From NCBI GenBank assembly GCA_963729195.1, contig CAVSNF010000025.1, positions 124,001-188,000 of the forward strand: a stretch of DNA of 64,000 nt, given 5' to 3'. Below the pieces are notes generated by a model. That model was not told the origin of the DNA and searched no databases. It was given only the letters and a program-made list of their open reading frames with translations. Position numbers and translations under genes: made by a program. Positions within the stretch are counted from its first letter, which is position 1, and each line of letters begins with the position of its first letter. Shown one piece after another: positions 36,265-45,640 of this stretch. The DNA comes from CAVPTL01 sp963729195. GTDB lineage: Bacteria > Actinomycetota > Thermoleophilia > Gaiellales > JAICJC01.

Positions 36265-37596
36265 CAGAAGGCTCCCTCGATGGCAGCGCTCGACAGTGTC
36301 GGCCGTGACCAGCTTGAGCCGCGACCCGGCGGGTGTCTCGGCCGGCACGACCAGTTCGGTGACGCCGAACTTGCGCGCCTCCTGCAGGCGCGGCCCGACG
36401 TGTCCGACCGCCCGCACCCGACCGGTGAGACCGAGCTCGCCAAAGGCGGCCAGCCGGGGACGAAGTGCGCGCCCGCGCAAGGCCGACACGATCGCCAGGG
36501 CGACCGCCAGATCGGCGGCGGGCTCGTCGATGCGAACACCGCCGGCCACGTTCACGAAGATGTCGCTCGATCCCAGAGGCACTCCGGCGTGGCGGCCGAG
36601 CACCGCCACGATCATGGACAGCCGGTTTCGGTCAAACCCGGTGGCCGCTCGCCGCGGCATCGCCAGGTCGGAGTCGGCCACCAGCGCCTGCACCTCGAGC
36701 AGGATCGGCCGGGTGCCCTCGATCGCGGGCAGCAGCACCGATCCGGGCGCCGGCTCGCCGTCGCCGGCAAACGCCGAAGAGGGGTCGTCGACCGGCTCGA
36801 GGCCCAGGCCGGTCATCTCGAAGATGCCGATCTCGTTGGTCGATCCGAAGCGGTTCTTGACGGCCCGCAGCACCCGCAGGAAGCGGTAGCGATCACCCTC
36901 GAACTGCAGCACCGCGTCCACCAGGTGCTCGAGCACGCGCGGCCCGGCGACGTTGCCGTCCTTGGTCACGTGCCCGACCAGGATGATGGTCACCCCATGG
37001 CTCTTGGCCACCCGGGCGAGCCGGTCGGCGGCCTCCCGCACCTGGCCGACGCTGCCGGGTGAGGAGCTCAGATCCGCCGAGTGCATCGTCTGCACCGAAT
37101 CGACCACGCACACCTGCGGTGCGGTGGCGATGATCGCCTCACACACCGACTCGAGCTCTGTCTCGGCCAGGATCGAGATGCCCTCGATCGCTCCCAGGCG
37201 CTCGGCCCGCAGGCGCACCTGGGCGGGCGACTCCTCACCGGCCACCAGCAGCACCGGCCGGCCCGCAGCCGCGATCCGTCCCAGCGACTGCAAAAGCAGC
37301 GAACTCTTGCCCACGCCGGGCTCGCCCCCGATCAGCACCAGGGAGCCCGGCACCAAACCGCCGCCCAGCACCCGATCGAACTCCTCCAGGCCGGTCGAGA
37401 TCCGATCGGAGTCGGTCAGCGCGACATCGGACAGGGCCCTGACCGGCCGCCCCACCGGCGCCCGCCGAGACGTGGAGCGCTCGCGTACCTCCTCGACCAG
37501 CGTGTTCCACTCGCCACAGCCGGCACAGCGACCCAGCCACTTGGGTGACTCATGGCCGCACTGGCTGCAGGTGAAGGTGGTGAGCGTCTTGGGCAC
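36264..37596 (-). CDS. radA: DNA repair protein RadA/Sms
   Basis: About 444 residues. The N-terminal four-cysteine zinc finger (FTCSQCGHESPKWLGRCAGC) precedes the RecA-like ATPase with Walker A (IGGEPGVGKSSLLLQ), the RadA-specific AVKNRFGSTNEIG, and a C-terminal Lon-protease-like domain (DIFVNVAGGVRIDEPAADLA). It drives branch migration in recombination. The frame breaks near 36285; restoring it gives the normal ending VEAAIEGAF and a stop at 36264-36266. GTG at 37596 is the start just before MPKTLTTFTC. Confidence 0.93.
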
Positions 37597-37640
37597 GGCC
37601 CCTCATTGTGACACCCGCCCCGGTCGTACCCAGCCCTCGA

Positions 37641-37671
37641 TGAATAATTGGTGCCTGGCACCAATTATTCA
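37641..37671. repeat. Palindromic repeat, variant copy 3
   Basis: A 31-bp perfect palindrome: arm TGAATAATTGGTGCC, a central T, then the reverse complement. Relative to the other copies CG is replaced by TTG in the left arm with the matching change in the right arm, so the symmetry is preserved. It stands 15 bases from copy 4 and 45 bases upstream of radA. Confidence 0.95.
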
Positions 37672-37686
37672 CTCCGACCGCCCGGG

Positions 37687-37715
37687 TGAATAACGGTGCC
37701 TGGCACCGTTATTCA
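37687..37715. repeat. Palindromic repeat, copy 4
   Basis: Standard 14-base arms around a central T, in the 269-base gap between the RpiR-type gene and radA, next to variant copy 3. No coding sequence is supported in this gap. Confidence 0.95.
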
Positions 37716-37756
37716 CCTCAACCTCGATGTACGACACGTGCCCTGAGGCGCAGGAC

Positions 37757-37856
37757 GCGGCGATTCTGGCAAGGATCGAGCGGTGGGCGGAGCGGAGGCG
37801 TGGCAAAGCCACGTTGAGCACCGCACCACCGCGTGGGACGCCGCCAGAATCGCCGC
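37757..37856. repeat. 100-base nested inverted repeat (candidate structured RNA or small element)
   Basis: Three nested complementary pairs in correct order: outer GCGGCGATTCTGGC (37757-37770) with its exact complement at 37843-37856; middle GCGGTGG with CCACCGC; inner CGTGGC-AAA-GCCACG. The whole could fold as one long interrupted hairpin. It lies 10 bases beyond the RpiR stop and beside two palindromic repeats. Function unknown; it might be a terminator, a small RNA or a non-autonomous element. Confidence 0.6.
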
Positions 37857-37865
37857 GGACCAGCC

Positions 37866-38709
37866 TCAGTAGGTGCCGAACTGCTTCCAGAGCTGCTCTG
37901 CGGTGTCCATGCGCCGGTTGCGGGCGCCTCCCTTGCGCAGGGCGATGGCCGCCGCCAGGGCCTCCAGCACCACCATGGCCGTGGCCGCGCTGGCGAATCC
38001 CTCGCGCTTTCCCTGGCACACCAGCACGTGGTTGGCCTGACCCGCTGCCGGCGCCAGCAGGTCGTCGGTGATCAACACCACCGGCGCCCCGGCCGTGCGG
38101 AACAGCCGCACCACGTCGGCGGTCACCTTGGCGTAGCGCTGGAACGTGAAGGCAATCAGACGGTCGCGCGGCTCGAGGTCGATCAGCTGGTCGGCAATCG
38201 TCGGCTCGCCGGCGGCGATCGGCCACACGTTCGAGAGCAGCGGGTTGAGCAGGTAGTAGGCGTACTCGGCCAGCGCAGCAGACTTGCGGTGTCCGAAGAT
38301 CCCGATCTTGCCGTGACCGCGCACCAGCATCTCCACGGCTGCGTCGAACTGGCGGCGATCAACCCCCGCGGCCAGCGCTTCCAGATCCCCGGCCGCCTGA
38401 AACGCGATCTGCTCGATCGGGTGGGCCGACGGGACGGTGCCGCGCACAGCGGGCTGCAGACGGGTGATCGCCTCGGATGCGAGCGCATCGTGCAGCTCCG
38501 CAAACCCGGCAAACCCCACCCTGGTCGAGAACCGCACCACGGCCGCCTTGCTGACCCCGGTCTTGGCCGCCAGCGACTCGGCTGTCTCGAACGGCGCTTC
38601 CGCCGGGTGCTCGAGCACGTAGGTCGGCAATTCGGCGGTCGTTCGGCGAGAGCCGATCGAGATGGGAGCGGATCAACGCGGATACCGCCCCGTCGCCGAG
38701 GTCGATCAT
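37866..38709 (-). CDS. MurR/RpiR-family regulator (HTH plus SIS domain), frameshifted
   Basis: About 280 residues. HTH_6 domain: ALIRSHLDRLSPNDRRIADL, a frameshift near 38625, then ETAESLAAKTGVSKAAVVRF (recognition helix). The SIS phosphosugar-binding domain includes GKIGIFGHRKSAALAEYAYY, PRDRLIAFTFQRYAKVTADV and APVVLITDDLLAPAAGQANH. Such proteins control sugar-phosphate or amino-sugar genes in response to a phosphosugar. No target operon is next to it: clpC is upstream and radA downstream. The ATG at 38709 follows the clpC-side hairpin. Confidence 0.85.
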
Positions 38710-38719
38710 CTGGTAATCA

Positions 38720-38749
38720 TCGCACCCCGGCGCGAACGCCGGGGTGCGA
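38720..38749 (-). terminator. Hairpin between clpC and the RpiR-type gene
   Basis: A perfect 13-bp stem (TCGCACCCCGGCG and its complement) closes a TTCG loop in minus-strand RNA, 9 bases after the clpC stop and 11 bases before the next start. There is no U-tract, but the stem is very GC-rich. It probably ends most clpC transcripts. Confidence 0.6.
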
Positions 38750-38757
38750 ATACCAAA

Positions 38758-41310
38758 TCAGTCCTCCGCCGATGCCTCGTCGCCGTTGTCCGACGTTGGC
38801 TCGTCGTCGGCGGGACCCTCTGCCGGCACGAGGTCTGCGGGCAGTGAATCGGGCACGTCCACCGGCTCGATCAGCTGCAACGTCATCTCCTCGTCGCCCT
38901 CGTGATGATCGACCAGCACGGTCGATCCGGGCTGCAGTGCGCGGCCCAGAACGAAGTCGGCCAGCGGATCCTCGATGAAGCGCTGGATCGCCCGGCGCAG
39001 CGGTCGGGCACCCATGGTCGGGTCGTATCCCTTGTCGACCATCATGTCCTTGGCGGCGTCGGTCAGCTCGATCGACACCTCGTGCACCTTCATCTGCTCG
39101 CGCAGACGCTTCATCAGCTGGTCGACGATCAGCTTGATCTCTTCCTTGGTCAGCTTCTGGAACACGATGATCTCGTCGATGCGGTTGAGCAGCTCGGGCC
39201 GGAAGACCTTCTTCACGTCGCCCATGATGCGGCTCTTCATGTCCTCGTAGGACACGCCGGTCTCCGCCTCCTCGACCTGGAAGCCGAGCTGGCTGTTCTT
39301 GGCGATCGACGACGCTCCGATGTTGGAGGTCATGATCACGATCGTGTTCTTGAAGTCGACCTGACGGCCCTGAGCGTCGGTCAGCCGCCCCTCCTCCAGC
39401 ATCTGCAGGAGGATGTTGAACACATCGGGGTGGGCCTTCTCGATCTCGTCCAGCAGCACCACCGAGTACGGCTTGCGCCGCACAGCCTCGGTCAGCTGGC
39501 CGCCCTCGTCATATCCGACGTAGCCGGGAGGCGAACCCACCAGCCTGGAGACGGCGTGCTTCTCCATGTACTCGGACATGTCGACCTGGATCATCGCGTC
39601 CTCGTCGCCGAACAGGAACTCGGCGAGCGTACGCGCCAGCTCGGTCTTACCGACACCCGAGGGGCCGAGGAAGATGAACGAGCCGGTCGGCCGCTTGGGA
39701 TCCTTGATCCCGGCGCGGGCGCGGCGGATGGCCTTGGACACGGCCTCGATCGCCACGTGCTGGCCGATCATCCGCTTGTGCAGCTCGTCCTCCATCCGGA
39801 TCAGCTTCTGAGACTCCGCCTCGGTCAGCTTGAACACCGGGATGCCGGTCCACATGGACACGATGTCGGCGACCTCTTCCTCGCCGATCTGGGCATGGTC
39901 TGCCTCGCCGGAGGACTTCCAGTTCTCCTCGAGGTCGCGCTTCTTGAGGGTCAGCTTGCGCTCGGAGTCGCGCAGCGCCGCAGCCTTCTCGAACTCCTGC
40001 GACTCGATCGCCGACTCCTTCTCCTTGCGCACCGTCTCGATCTCGTCGTCGAGTTCCTTGTGCACCGGAGGTGCGGTCATCAGCTTGATGCGCATGCGCG
40101 ACGCGGCCTCGTCGATCAGGTCGATGGCCTTGTCGGGAAGCTGGCGCTCCTGGATGTAGCGGTCCGACAGCTCTGCGGCGGCCTGCAGCGCCTCGTCGGT
40201 GATGGCGACGCGGTGGTGGGCCTCGTAGCGGTCGCGCAGCCCGCGCAGGATCTGCACGGTGTCCTCGATCGACGGCTCCTCCACCTTGATCTGCTGGAAG
40301 CGCCGCTCCAGCGCGGAGTCGCGCTCGAGGTACTTGCGGTACTCGTCCAGGGTGGTGGCACCGATCGTCTGCAGCTCACCGCGGGCCAGCGCCGGCTTCA
40401 GGATCGAGGCCGCGTCGATGGCACCTTCGGCGGCACCCGCACCGACCAGGTTGTGCAGCTCGTCGATGAACAGCACGATGTCGCCGCGCTGGCCGATCTC
40501 CTTCATCACCTTCTTGAGCCGCTCCTCGAACTCACCGCGGTACTTGGAGCCGGCCACCAGAGCGGCCAGGTCAAGCGTGTAGATCTGCTTGCCCTTGAGC
40601 AGCTCGGGCACCTGGTTGGACGAGATCCGCTGGGCCAGTCCCTCGACCACCGCGGTCTTGCCGACACCAGGCTCGCCGATCAGCACCGGATTGTTCTTGG
40701 TGCGGCGCGACAGGATCTGCATCACGCGCTCGATCTCGTTCTGACGGCCGACGACCGGATCCAGCTTGCCCTCGGTCGCGAGCTTGGTCAGGTTGCGCCC
40801 GAACTGGTCGAGCAGCTTGGAGCTCTTGCCGCCCTTCTCGCCGGTGGCGCCGGTACCCGCGCCCTGACGGCGGCCGGGGCCGGACAGCATCCGGATGATC
40901 TCGTTGCGAATCTTCTCTGCATCGGCGTCGAAGTCGAGCAGGATGCGGGCGGCCACGCCTTCGTTCTCGCGCACCAGACCCAGCAGGATGTGCTCGGTGC
41001 CGATGTAGTTGTGTCCCAGCGACAGTGCCTCGCGCAGGGCCAGCTCCAGCACCTTCTTGGCGCGGGGCGTGAACGGGATCTGGCCGGTGGTCACCTCGTC
41101 GCCCTGGCCGACGATCCGCGCGACCTGCGCGCGCACCTCTTCCACGGTGATGTCGAGCGAGTCGAGGACGCGGGCAGCAAGCCCCTCCTCCTCGCGGAGG
41201 AGACCCAGGAGGATGTGCTCAGTGCCGATGTAATTGTGCTTGAGCGTGCGGGCCTCGTCCTGTGCAAGCACGACGACCTGGCGGGCACGCTCGGTGAAGC
41301 GTTCAAACAT
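38758..41310 (-). CDS. clpC: ATP-dependent Clp protease ATP-binding subunit ClpC
   Basis: 850 residues, intact. Double N-domain (MFERFTERARQVVVLAQDEA; HNYIGTEHILLGLLREEEGL). First AAA+ with GEPGVGKTAVVEGLAQR, a coiled middle region with a UVR-type motif (SQEFEKAAALRDSERKLTLK), then a second AAA+ with FLGPSGVGKTELARTLAEF. The ClpP-binding tripeptide loop is NSQLGFQVEE. It unfolds substrates for ClpP in the cytoplasm. The tail is acidic (DDEPTSDNGDEASAED). No ctsR or mcsAB is adjacent, unlike in Firmicutes. ATG preceded by AAGGGG. Confidence 0.97.
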   Translation of the reverse strand: MFERFTERARQVVVLAQDEARTLKHNYIGTEHILLGLLREEEGLAARVLDSLDITVEEVRAQVARIVGQGDEVTTGQIPFTPRAKKVLELALREALSLGHNYIGTEHILLGLVRENEGVAARILLDFDADAEKIRNEIIRMLSGPGRRQGAGTGATGEKGGKSSKLLDQFGRNLTKLATEGKLDPVVGRQNEIERVMQILSRRTKNNPVLIGEPGVGKTAVVEGLAQRISSNQVPELLKGKQIYTLDLAALVAGSKYRGEFEERLKKVMKEIGQRGDIVLFIDELHNLVGAGAAEGAIDAASILKPALARGELQTIGATTLDEYRKYLERDSALERRFQQIKVEEPSIEDTVQILRGLRDRYEAHHRVAITDEALQAAAELSDRYIQERQLPDKAIDLIDEAASRMRIKLMTAPPVHKELDDEIETVRKEKESAIESQEFEKAAALRDSERKLTLKKRDLEENWKSSGEADHAQIGEEEVADIVSMWTGIPVFKLTEAESQKLIRMEDELHKRMIGQHVAIEAVSKAIRRARAGIKDPKRPTGSFIFLGPSGVGKTELARTLAEFLFGDEDAMIQVDMSEYMEKHAVSRLVGSPPGYVGYDEGGQLTEAVRRKPYSVVLLDEIEKAHPDVFNILLQMLEEGRLTDAQGRQVDFKNTIVIMTSNIGASSIAKNSQLGFQVEEAETGVSYEDMKSRIMGDVKKVFRPELLNRIDEIIVFQKLTKEEIKLIVDQLMKRLREQMKVHEVSIELTDAAKDMMVDKGYDPTMGARPLRRAIQRFIEDPLADFVLGRALQPGSTVLVDHHEGDEEMTLQLIEPVDVPDSLPADLVPAEGPADDEPTSDNGDEASAED

Positions 41311-41557
41311 GTTCGTGCCCCTTGTCGCTGATCTGGAAGAAGTTGGATGTCATGAAATGCTGAAAGCCGGCCTGCCAAACCGGCCGCGGATGGCTCGGTG
41401 GCATTCCGGTATCGAGGGAACGGATCGCACTATAGCACCCACCTTAACGGGCTCCCGGTGTGGTTTCTTGCACGTTCGTTGGCCCCCTAATCGACCTTCT
41501 GTGACGGGCGCTTGAGGGGTTTTTCGCACCGCTGGGGAATCTGCCTGCAAATGGGCG
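41311..41557 (-). promoter_or_regulatory. clpC upstream region with extended -10
   Basis: TATAGT on the minus strand (41434-41429) preceded by TGC gives an extended -10 (TGNTATAGT) and a leader of about 115 bases. I see no CIRCE, HAIR or CtsR-type repeat in this 247-base stretch, and no gene. Confidence 0.45.
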
Positions 41558-41570
41558 TAAGATGGGCGTC

Positions 41571-41810
41571 GTGAATTTCGCGGTCGAACACTTCCGCGCG
41601 ATTGACGCGCCGGAGTCGCCGCTGGGGTTCGAGTACGTCTCAACCGGCCAGATCGACCGGGTCGAGGCCCACGACGAGCCGGCCGCGGCAGCGATCGCGT
41701 TGTCGGCGCGCGACGACCTGCAGGAGCTGGACGTGGTGTCGTACAACCCCGGCAAGGATCTGTACGGCGTTTTGGGCGAGGACGAGGCTGTGCGGGTGCG
41801 TCCCGCCTAG
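41571..41810 (+). CDS. Small conserved-looking protein of unknown function
   Basis: 79 residues, GTG start: VNFAVEHFRAIDAPESPLGF, then FEYVSTGQIDRVEAHDEPAA to GKDLYGVLGEDEAVRVRPA. It is acidic, soluble, with no signal or membrane span. The GTG is favoured over the ATG at 41562 because TAAGAT (41558-41563) lies exactly seven bases before it, the leaderless spacing seen at other genes here. Codon choice looks coding. It stands between two convergent/divergent housekeeping genes and has its own promoter. No family recognised. Confidence 0.6.
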   Translation: MNFAVEHFRAIDAPESPLGFEYVSTGQIDRVEAHDEPAAAAIALSARDDLQELDVVSYNPGKDLYGVLGEDEAVRVRPA

Positions 41811-41818
41811 CGCGCGGG

Positions 41819-42409
41819 TCAGCCCAGCAACTCTGCGTCGACCGCCGCCAGCCCGTCGAGGCTGGACGTGTTCTTCTCGAGCATGTAGTCGATCAACGCC
41901 CGGTCGCCGCCCTTGCGCAGCTTGTTCTCGACCCATGCCGCCGCCTGCGGGCGCTCTCCCACCTGCTCCATCAGCGGCACACCGAACCCGCACGAGTCGG
42001 CGATCCGGTGCACGGCGACCACCACCACCGCGCGGTGATCGGCCCCCGCGGCGGTCGAATCGGGCTGGTCGAAGCTTGCAGCCAGCTGCTCGAAGCCCTC
42101 GTCGCCGCGTTGCACGATCGTACCGCTGCCGTGCAGTCGCAAGATCAACGGCGGGCCGGTGAAGGCGCAGAACATGATCACGATGCGGCCGTTCTGGCGC
42201 ACATGCGCGATCGTCTCCGCGCCGCTTCCCACCACGTCCAGATACGCGACCGTGTGCCCGTCCAACACCCGGAAGGTGCCGATCGGGCCCTTGGGCGACA
42301 GGTTGATGTGCCCACCCTCGCCGGAGGGCGCCGAGCCGACGAAGAACATCGGCTGGCCCATGATCCACTCGGTCAGCCGCTGATCGATGTGGTCGTGCAC
42401 CTTGCCCAC
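41819..42409 (-). CDS. Pyridoxamine 5'-phosphate oxidase-like flavin-binding protein
   Basis: 196 residues, intact. The split-barrel FMN-binding pattern is HINLSPKGPIGTFRVLDGHT, VAYLDVVGSGAETIAHVRQN and GRIVIMFCAFTGPPLILRLH. Homologues annotated as PNPOx-like bind FMN or F420 and reduce small molecules; true vitamin B6 oxidase activity is unlikely because the C-terminal substrate motif is missing. It is the last gene behind lysS on the same strand with a 3-base gap from its start to the lysS stop, so it is co-transcribed. Confidence 0.75.
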   Translation of the reverse strand: MGKVHDHIDQRLTEWIMGQPMFFVGSAPSGEGGHINLSPKGPIGTFRVLDGHTVAYLDVVGSGAETIAHVRQNGRIVIMFCAFTGPPLILRLHGSGTIVQRGDEGFEQLAASFDQPDSTAAGADHRAVVVVAVHRIADSCGFGVPLMEQVGERPQAAAWVENKLRKGGDRALIDYMLEKNTSSLDGLAAVDAELLG

Positions 42410-42412
42410 AGG

Positions 42413-43867
42413 TCAGCTCCCCTCGCGGCTGGGAGGGAACAGGATCACCTCGCGGATCGAGCGGATCCCGGTCAGCAGCATCATCAGCCGGTCGATGCCG
42501 ATCCCCACTCCTCCGGTGGGAGGCATGCCGTACTCGAGTGCCAGCAGGAAGTCCTCATCCATCGGGGCTGCCTCGTCATCTCCGGCGGCGGCGGCCACTC
42601 GTGCCTCCTCGAACCGGGCCCGCTGCTCGGCCGGGTCGTTCAGCTCGGTAAAGCCGTTTCCGATCTCCATGCCGTTGCAGAATGCCTCGAACCGCTCTGT
42701 CAGCCCGGGCTTTTGGGGCGCCCGCTTGGCAAACGGCGAGAGCTCCACCGGGTACTCGGTCAGAAATACCGGCGCGGTGATCTTGGGCTCCACGTAGTGC
42801 GACAGCAGGTGGTCGACGGCCTGGGCCCAGGTGTGGTCGGCCGAGGTATCGATGTCGTCGGCGCGCATGTGCGCGACCAGCCGGTCGAGGTCGCGGTCGG
42901 CCATCGGGTCGATCCCGGCGTCGGCGATGATCGCGTCGCGCAACGGCACCCGCGGCCACGGCGGAGTCAGATCGATCTCACTGCCCACCGCCTCGCCGGC
43001 GGCTGCCACCAACCGCTCGGTCATCTCCATGCCGCTTTGGTAATCGCCGTAGGCCTGGTACCACTCCAGCATCGTGAACTCCGGGCTGCGCTTGAAGCTG
43101 ACGCCCTCGTTGCGAAAGTCCTTGCCGATCTCGTACACCCGCTCGAGCCCGCCCACGATCAGCCGCTTGAGATAGAGCTCGGTCGCGATCCGCAGGTAGA
43201 AGTCGCGCTCGTAGGCGTTGTAGTAGGTGGTGAACGGCCGGGCGGCGCCGCCACCGTAGAGCGGCTGCAGCACCGGCGTCTCGACCTCGACGAAGCCGTC
43301 GGCATCCAGCACCCGGCGCAGGGCCGCGATCGCCGCCGGTCGGGCCATCGCCAGCGTCCGCGACTCCTCGTTGACGGCCAGGTCGAGGTAGCGGCGGCGG
43401 TGGCGGGTGTCGACGTCGGTGAGCCCGTGGAACTTCTCGGGCAGCGGCCGCAGGCACTTGGCCAGGAGCGTCCACTCGGCCACCCGCAGGGACAGCTCAC
43501 CGCGGCGGGAGACGAACACCTCGCCCTCGGCGGTGATCACATCGCCCAGGTCGGAGTCCGACAGCGCGTCGTACCGATCCTCTCCGAGCCCATCCAGGGT
43601 CGCGTGCAGCTGCAGCTGGCCGCTGCGGTCGGTGAGATCCAGGAACATGGCCTTGCCGTGGCCGCGGCGGGCGGTGATGCGGCCGGCCAGCCGGGCACGT
43701 GCGCCGGTCTCGGCACCGGCTTCCAGCTCGGAGTAGCGGGCCCGCACGTCCTGCACCGGTTCGCGATCGACGGCTCGCGGCGGGTAGGGATCGACACCCG
43801 ACTCCCGCAGGGCGTCGAGCTTGGCCAGGCGATCAGCCCGGATCTGGGCTTCGGCGTCTGTGCTCAC
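42413..43867 (-). CDS. lysS: Lysyl-tRNA synthetase, class II
   Basis: About 484 residues, intact. N-terminal OB fold (ARLAGRITARRGHGKAMFLD). Class II motif 1 (RYLDLAVNEESRTLA), motif 2 (VYEIGKDFRNEGVSFKRSPE) and motif 3 (GVGIGIDRLMMLLTGIRSIR) are all present, with EFTMLEWYQAYGDY typical of LysS. The GTG at 43867 (VSTDAEAQIRADR) is preferred to a TTG seven codons upstream because AGGCGG precedes it at a suitable distance. It lies directly behind greA, the common greA-lysS order. Confidence 0.95.
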   Translation of the reverse strand: MSTDAEAQIRADRLAKLDALRESGVDPYPPRAVDREPVQDVRARYSELEAGAETGARARLAGRITARRGHGKAMFLDLTDRSGQLQLHATLDGLGEDRYDALSDSDLGDVITAEGEVFVSRRGELSLRVAEWTLLAKCLRPLPEKFHGLTDVDTRHRRRYLDLAVNEESRTLAMARPAAIAALRRVLDADGFVEVETPVLQPLYGGGAARPFTTYYNAYERDFYLRIATELYLKRLIVGGLERVYEIGKDFRNEGVSFKRSPEFTMLEWYQAYGDYQSGMEMTERLVAAAGEAVGSEIDLTPPWPRVPLRDAIIADAGIDPMADRDLDRLVAHMRADDIDTSADHTWAQAVDHLLSHYVEPKITAPVFLTEYPVELSPFAKRAPQKPGLTERFEAFCNGMEIGNGFTELNDPAEQRARFEEARVAAAAGDDEAAPMDEDFLLALEYGMPPTGGVGIGIDRLMMLLTGIRSIREVILFPPSREGS

Positions 43868-43892
43868 CGGCGACCGCCTATCGATCAATCAT

Positions 43893-44370
43893 CTAGGCGG
43901 CCTTGATGTCCATGATCTTGAGCCGGATCGCGCCGGCCGGGGCCGCCACTTCCACCGTCTCGCCCTTCTTGTGGCCGATCAGCGCGCGCCCGACAGGAGA
44001 TTCGTTGGAGAGCCGGCCCGCGCCCGGGTCGGCCTCGGCCGATCCGACGATCTCGTAGGTGTCGGTGTCGCCGTGGTCGACATCCTTGACGCGCACCTTC
44101 GACCCGACCGACACGACGTCGGTGGGGATGTCCTTGGCATCGATCACCCGCGCCGACCGCAGCTGCTCCTTCAGGCGCGCGATCCGATGCTCGAGCAGCG
44201 CCTGCTCGTTCTTGGCGTCGTCGTACTCGGAGTTCTCGGAGATGTCTCCGAACTCGCGCGCCTCCCGGATCCGATCAGCCACCTCGCGACGCCTGGTCGT
44301 TTCGAGTTCTGTCGATCTGCGTCTTGAGCCGCTCGTAGCCTTCTGGAGTGAGGATTACGTCCTTTTCCAC
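43893..44370 (-). CDS. greA: Transcription elongation factor GreA, frameshifted
   Basis: About 158 residues. The N-terminal coiled coil starts VEKDVILTPEGYERLKTQID, a one-base shift follows near 44280, then AREFGDISENSEYDDAKNEQ with the acidic tip that enters the RNA-polymerase secondary channel. The C-terminal domain is VGSKVRVKDVDHGDTDTYEI to NESPVGRALIGHKKGETVEV. It rescues backtracked polymerase by stimulating RNA cleavage. GTG at 44370 has AAGGA upstream. Confidence 0.93.
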
Positions 44371-44482
44371 GCTGACGTCCTTAGTTGGGGCCCATCCGGG
44401 CTCGCTCGCAAACACGAACGGTGTCCCCCAGAGTGCGCGATTTGCAGCACTTTTCCTCTGGGCTGACACCGAGGAACGCCGG

Positions 44483-44511
44483 ATTATACCCGTTTCCATG
44501 TGCCCGCAAAC
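44483..44511 (-). promoter_or_regulatory. greA-lysS promoter
   Basis: Minus-strand GTTTGC (44511-44506), a 17-base spacer and a consensus TATAAT (44488-44483). Transcription would start near 44476, leaving a leader of about 105 bases before greA. Nothing else is seen in the gap to dus. Confidence 0.6.
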
Positions 44512-44544
44512 GTCGCATTCGAGCACGCTGGCTAGGATCCTGCC

Positions 44545-45614
44545 ATGAACCCGCTGACCGAGAACTGGTACATCCGGGATGTCGAGATTCCCTCCCGGAT
44601 CGTGCTGGCGCCGATGGCCGGTGTCTCGGTGCAGGCGTTCCGCCGCCAGGGACGTCGATTCGGGGCCGGGCTGGTGTGCTCGGAGATGGTTTCCTCGTGC
44701 GGACTGTCCTACGGCAACGAGCGCACTCTGGGGTACCTGCGGATCGCCCGGGACGAACATCCGCTGGCCGTCCAGATCTTTGGCTCCGAGCCCGAGCGGA
44801 TGGCCGAGGCGGCCGAGATGGTGGTCGCTGCGGGCGCCGACATCGTCGACATCAACTTCGGCTGCCCCGTGCGCAAGGTCACCAAGACCGGAGCCGGAGC
44901 CAGCGCGCTGGAGCAGCACGACCTCGCCTGTCGCCTGGCCCGGGCGGTGGTCGACGCGGTCGACGTGCCGGTCACGGTGAAGATGCGCCGAGGACTTCGA
45001 GAACGGCTCGCGCACGGCCCTCGACCTGGGGCCAAAGCTCGAGGCCGAGGGGGTCGCGGCGCTCACGCTGCACCCGCGCTCGGCCAAGCAGATGTACACC
45101 GGCACCGCCGACCACACGCTCACCGCCGAGCTGGTCGAGCGAGTGTCGATTCCCGTGATCGCCTCGGGCGACATCACCGACCGCGCTCGCGCCCAGGTGG
45201 TGCTCGACGTCGACCGGCGCCGACGCGGTCATGGTCGGCCGCGGCGCGCAGGGGCGGCCGTGGGCGCTGCGCGAGATGGCCGGCGGCGAGTCGGCCGAGC
45301 CCGATCGCGCCGAGCTGTACGCCGAGCTGGTGCGGTTCATGCGCGAGGTGGTGCGGGAGATGGGCGACGAGCGCTCGGTCGGATTCCTGCGCAAGTTCTA
45401 CGGCTGGTACCTGCGCGGCACCGAGGGCGCCCGGGCGGTGCGGGGCGAGCTGATGCTGTGCCAGACGGTGGACGCCGCCGAGCAGGTGCTGCTGAACGCC
45501 TGCCCCGAGGCCCGGGAGCTCCTGATCGCCCACGCCGCCGAGATCGACCTGCTGCCCACCTCCGAGTCCGATCGCCTGCTCGACCTGCCGATCTCGATCT
45601 ACGGCGGCGGGTGA
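44545..45614 (+). CDS. dus: tRNA-dihydrouridine synthase, frameshifted
   Basis: About 355 residues. The FMN barrel starts IPSRIVLAPMAGVSVQAFRR and has PLAVQIFGSEPERMAEAAEM. DIVDINFGCPVRKVTKTGAG holds the catalytic cysteine, and later ALTLHPRSAKQMYTG and VMVGRGAQGRPWALREM. The helical tRNA-binding domain ends in YGGG. Breaks near 44990 and 45225. It reduces uridines in tRNA D-loops; the DusB branch is likely. A -10 TAGGAT six bases before the ATG indicates a leaderless mRNA. The TGA stop is formed by a palindromic repeat. Confidence 0.88.
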
Positions 45615-45640
45615 ATAACGGTGCCAGGCACCGTTATTCA
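45612..45640. repeat. Palindromic repeat, copy 5
   Basis: Same arms with a central A (opposite orientation to copy 1). It contains both stop codons of a convergent pair: TGA (45612-45614) of dus and TAA (45636-45634) of the acetyltransferase gene. Confidence 0.95.

Noticed and set aside
35584..37596. A RadA-metallophosphoesterase fusion of 670 residues
   Set aside because: Shifting one base near 36285 gives RadA its normal ending (AAIEGAF) with a stop at 36264-36266 and a TGATG overlap with the phosphoesterase ATG, so these are two genes.
38902..41331. An 809-codon open frame antisense to clpC, and a similar 617-codon frame antisense to ftsH
   Set aside because: Low-complexity His/Leu/Gln/Asp/Arg composition typical of the shadow of high-GC genes; clpC and ftsH on the other strand are unmistakable.
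41311..41557. HAIR, CIRCE or CtsR operator upstream of clpC
   Set aside because: Only an isolated CTTGAG half-site is seen; no paired repeat of the required spacing.
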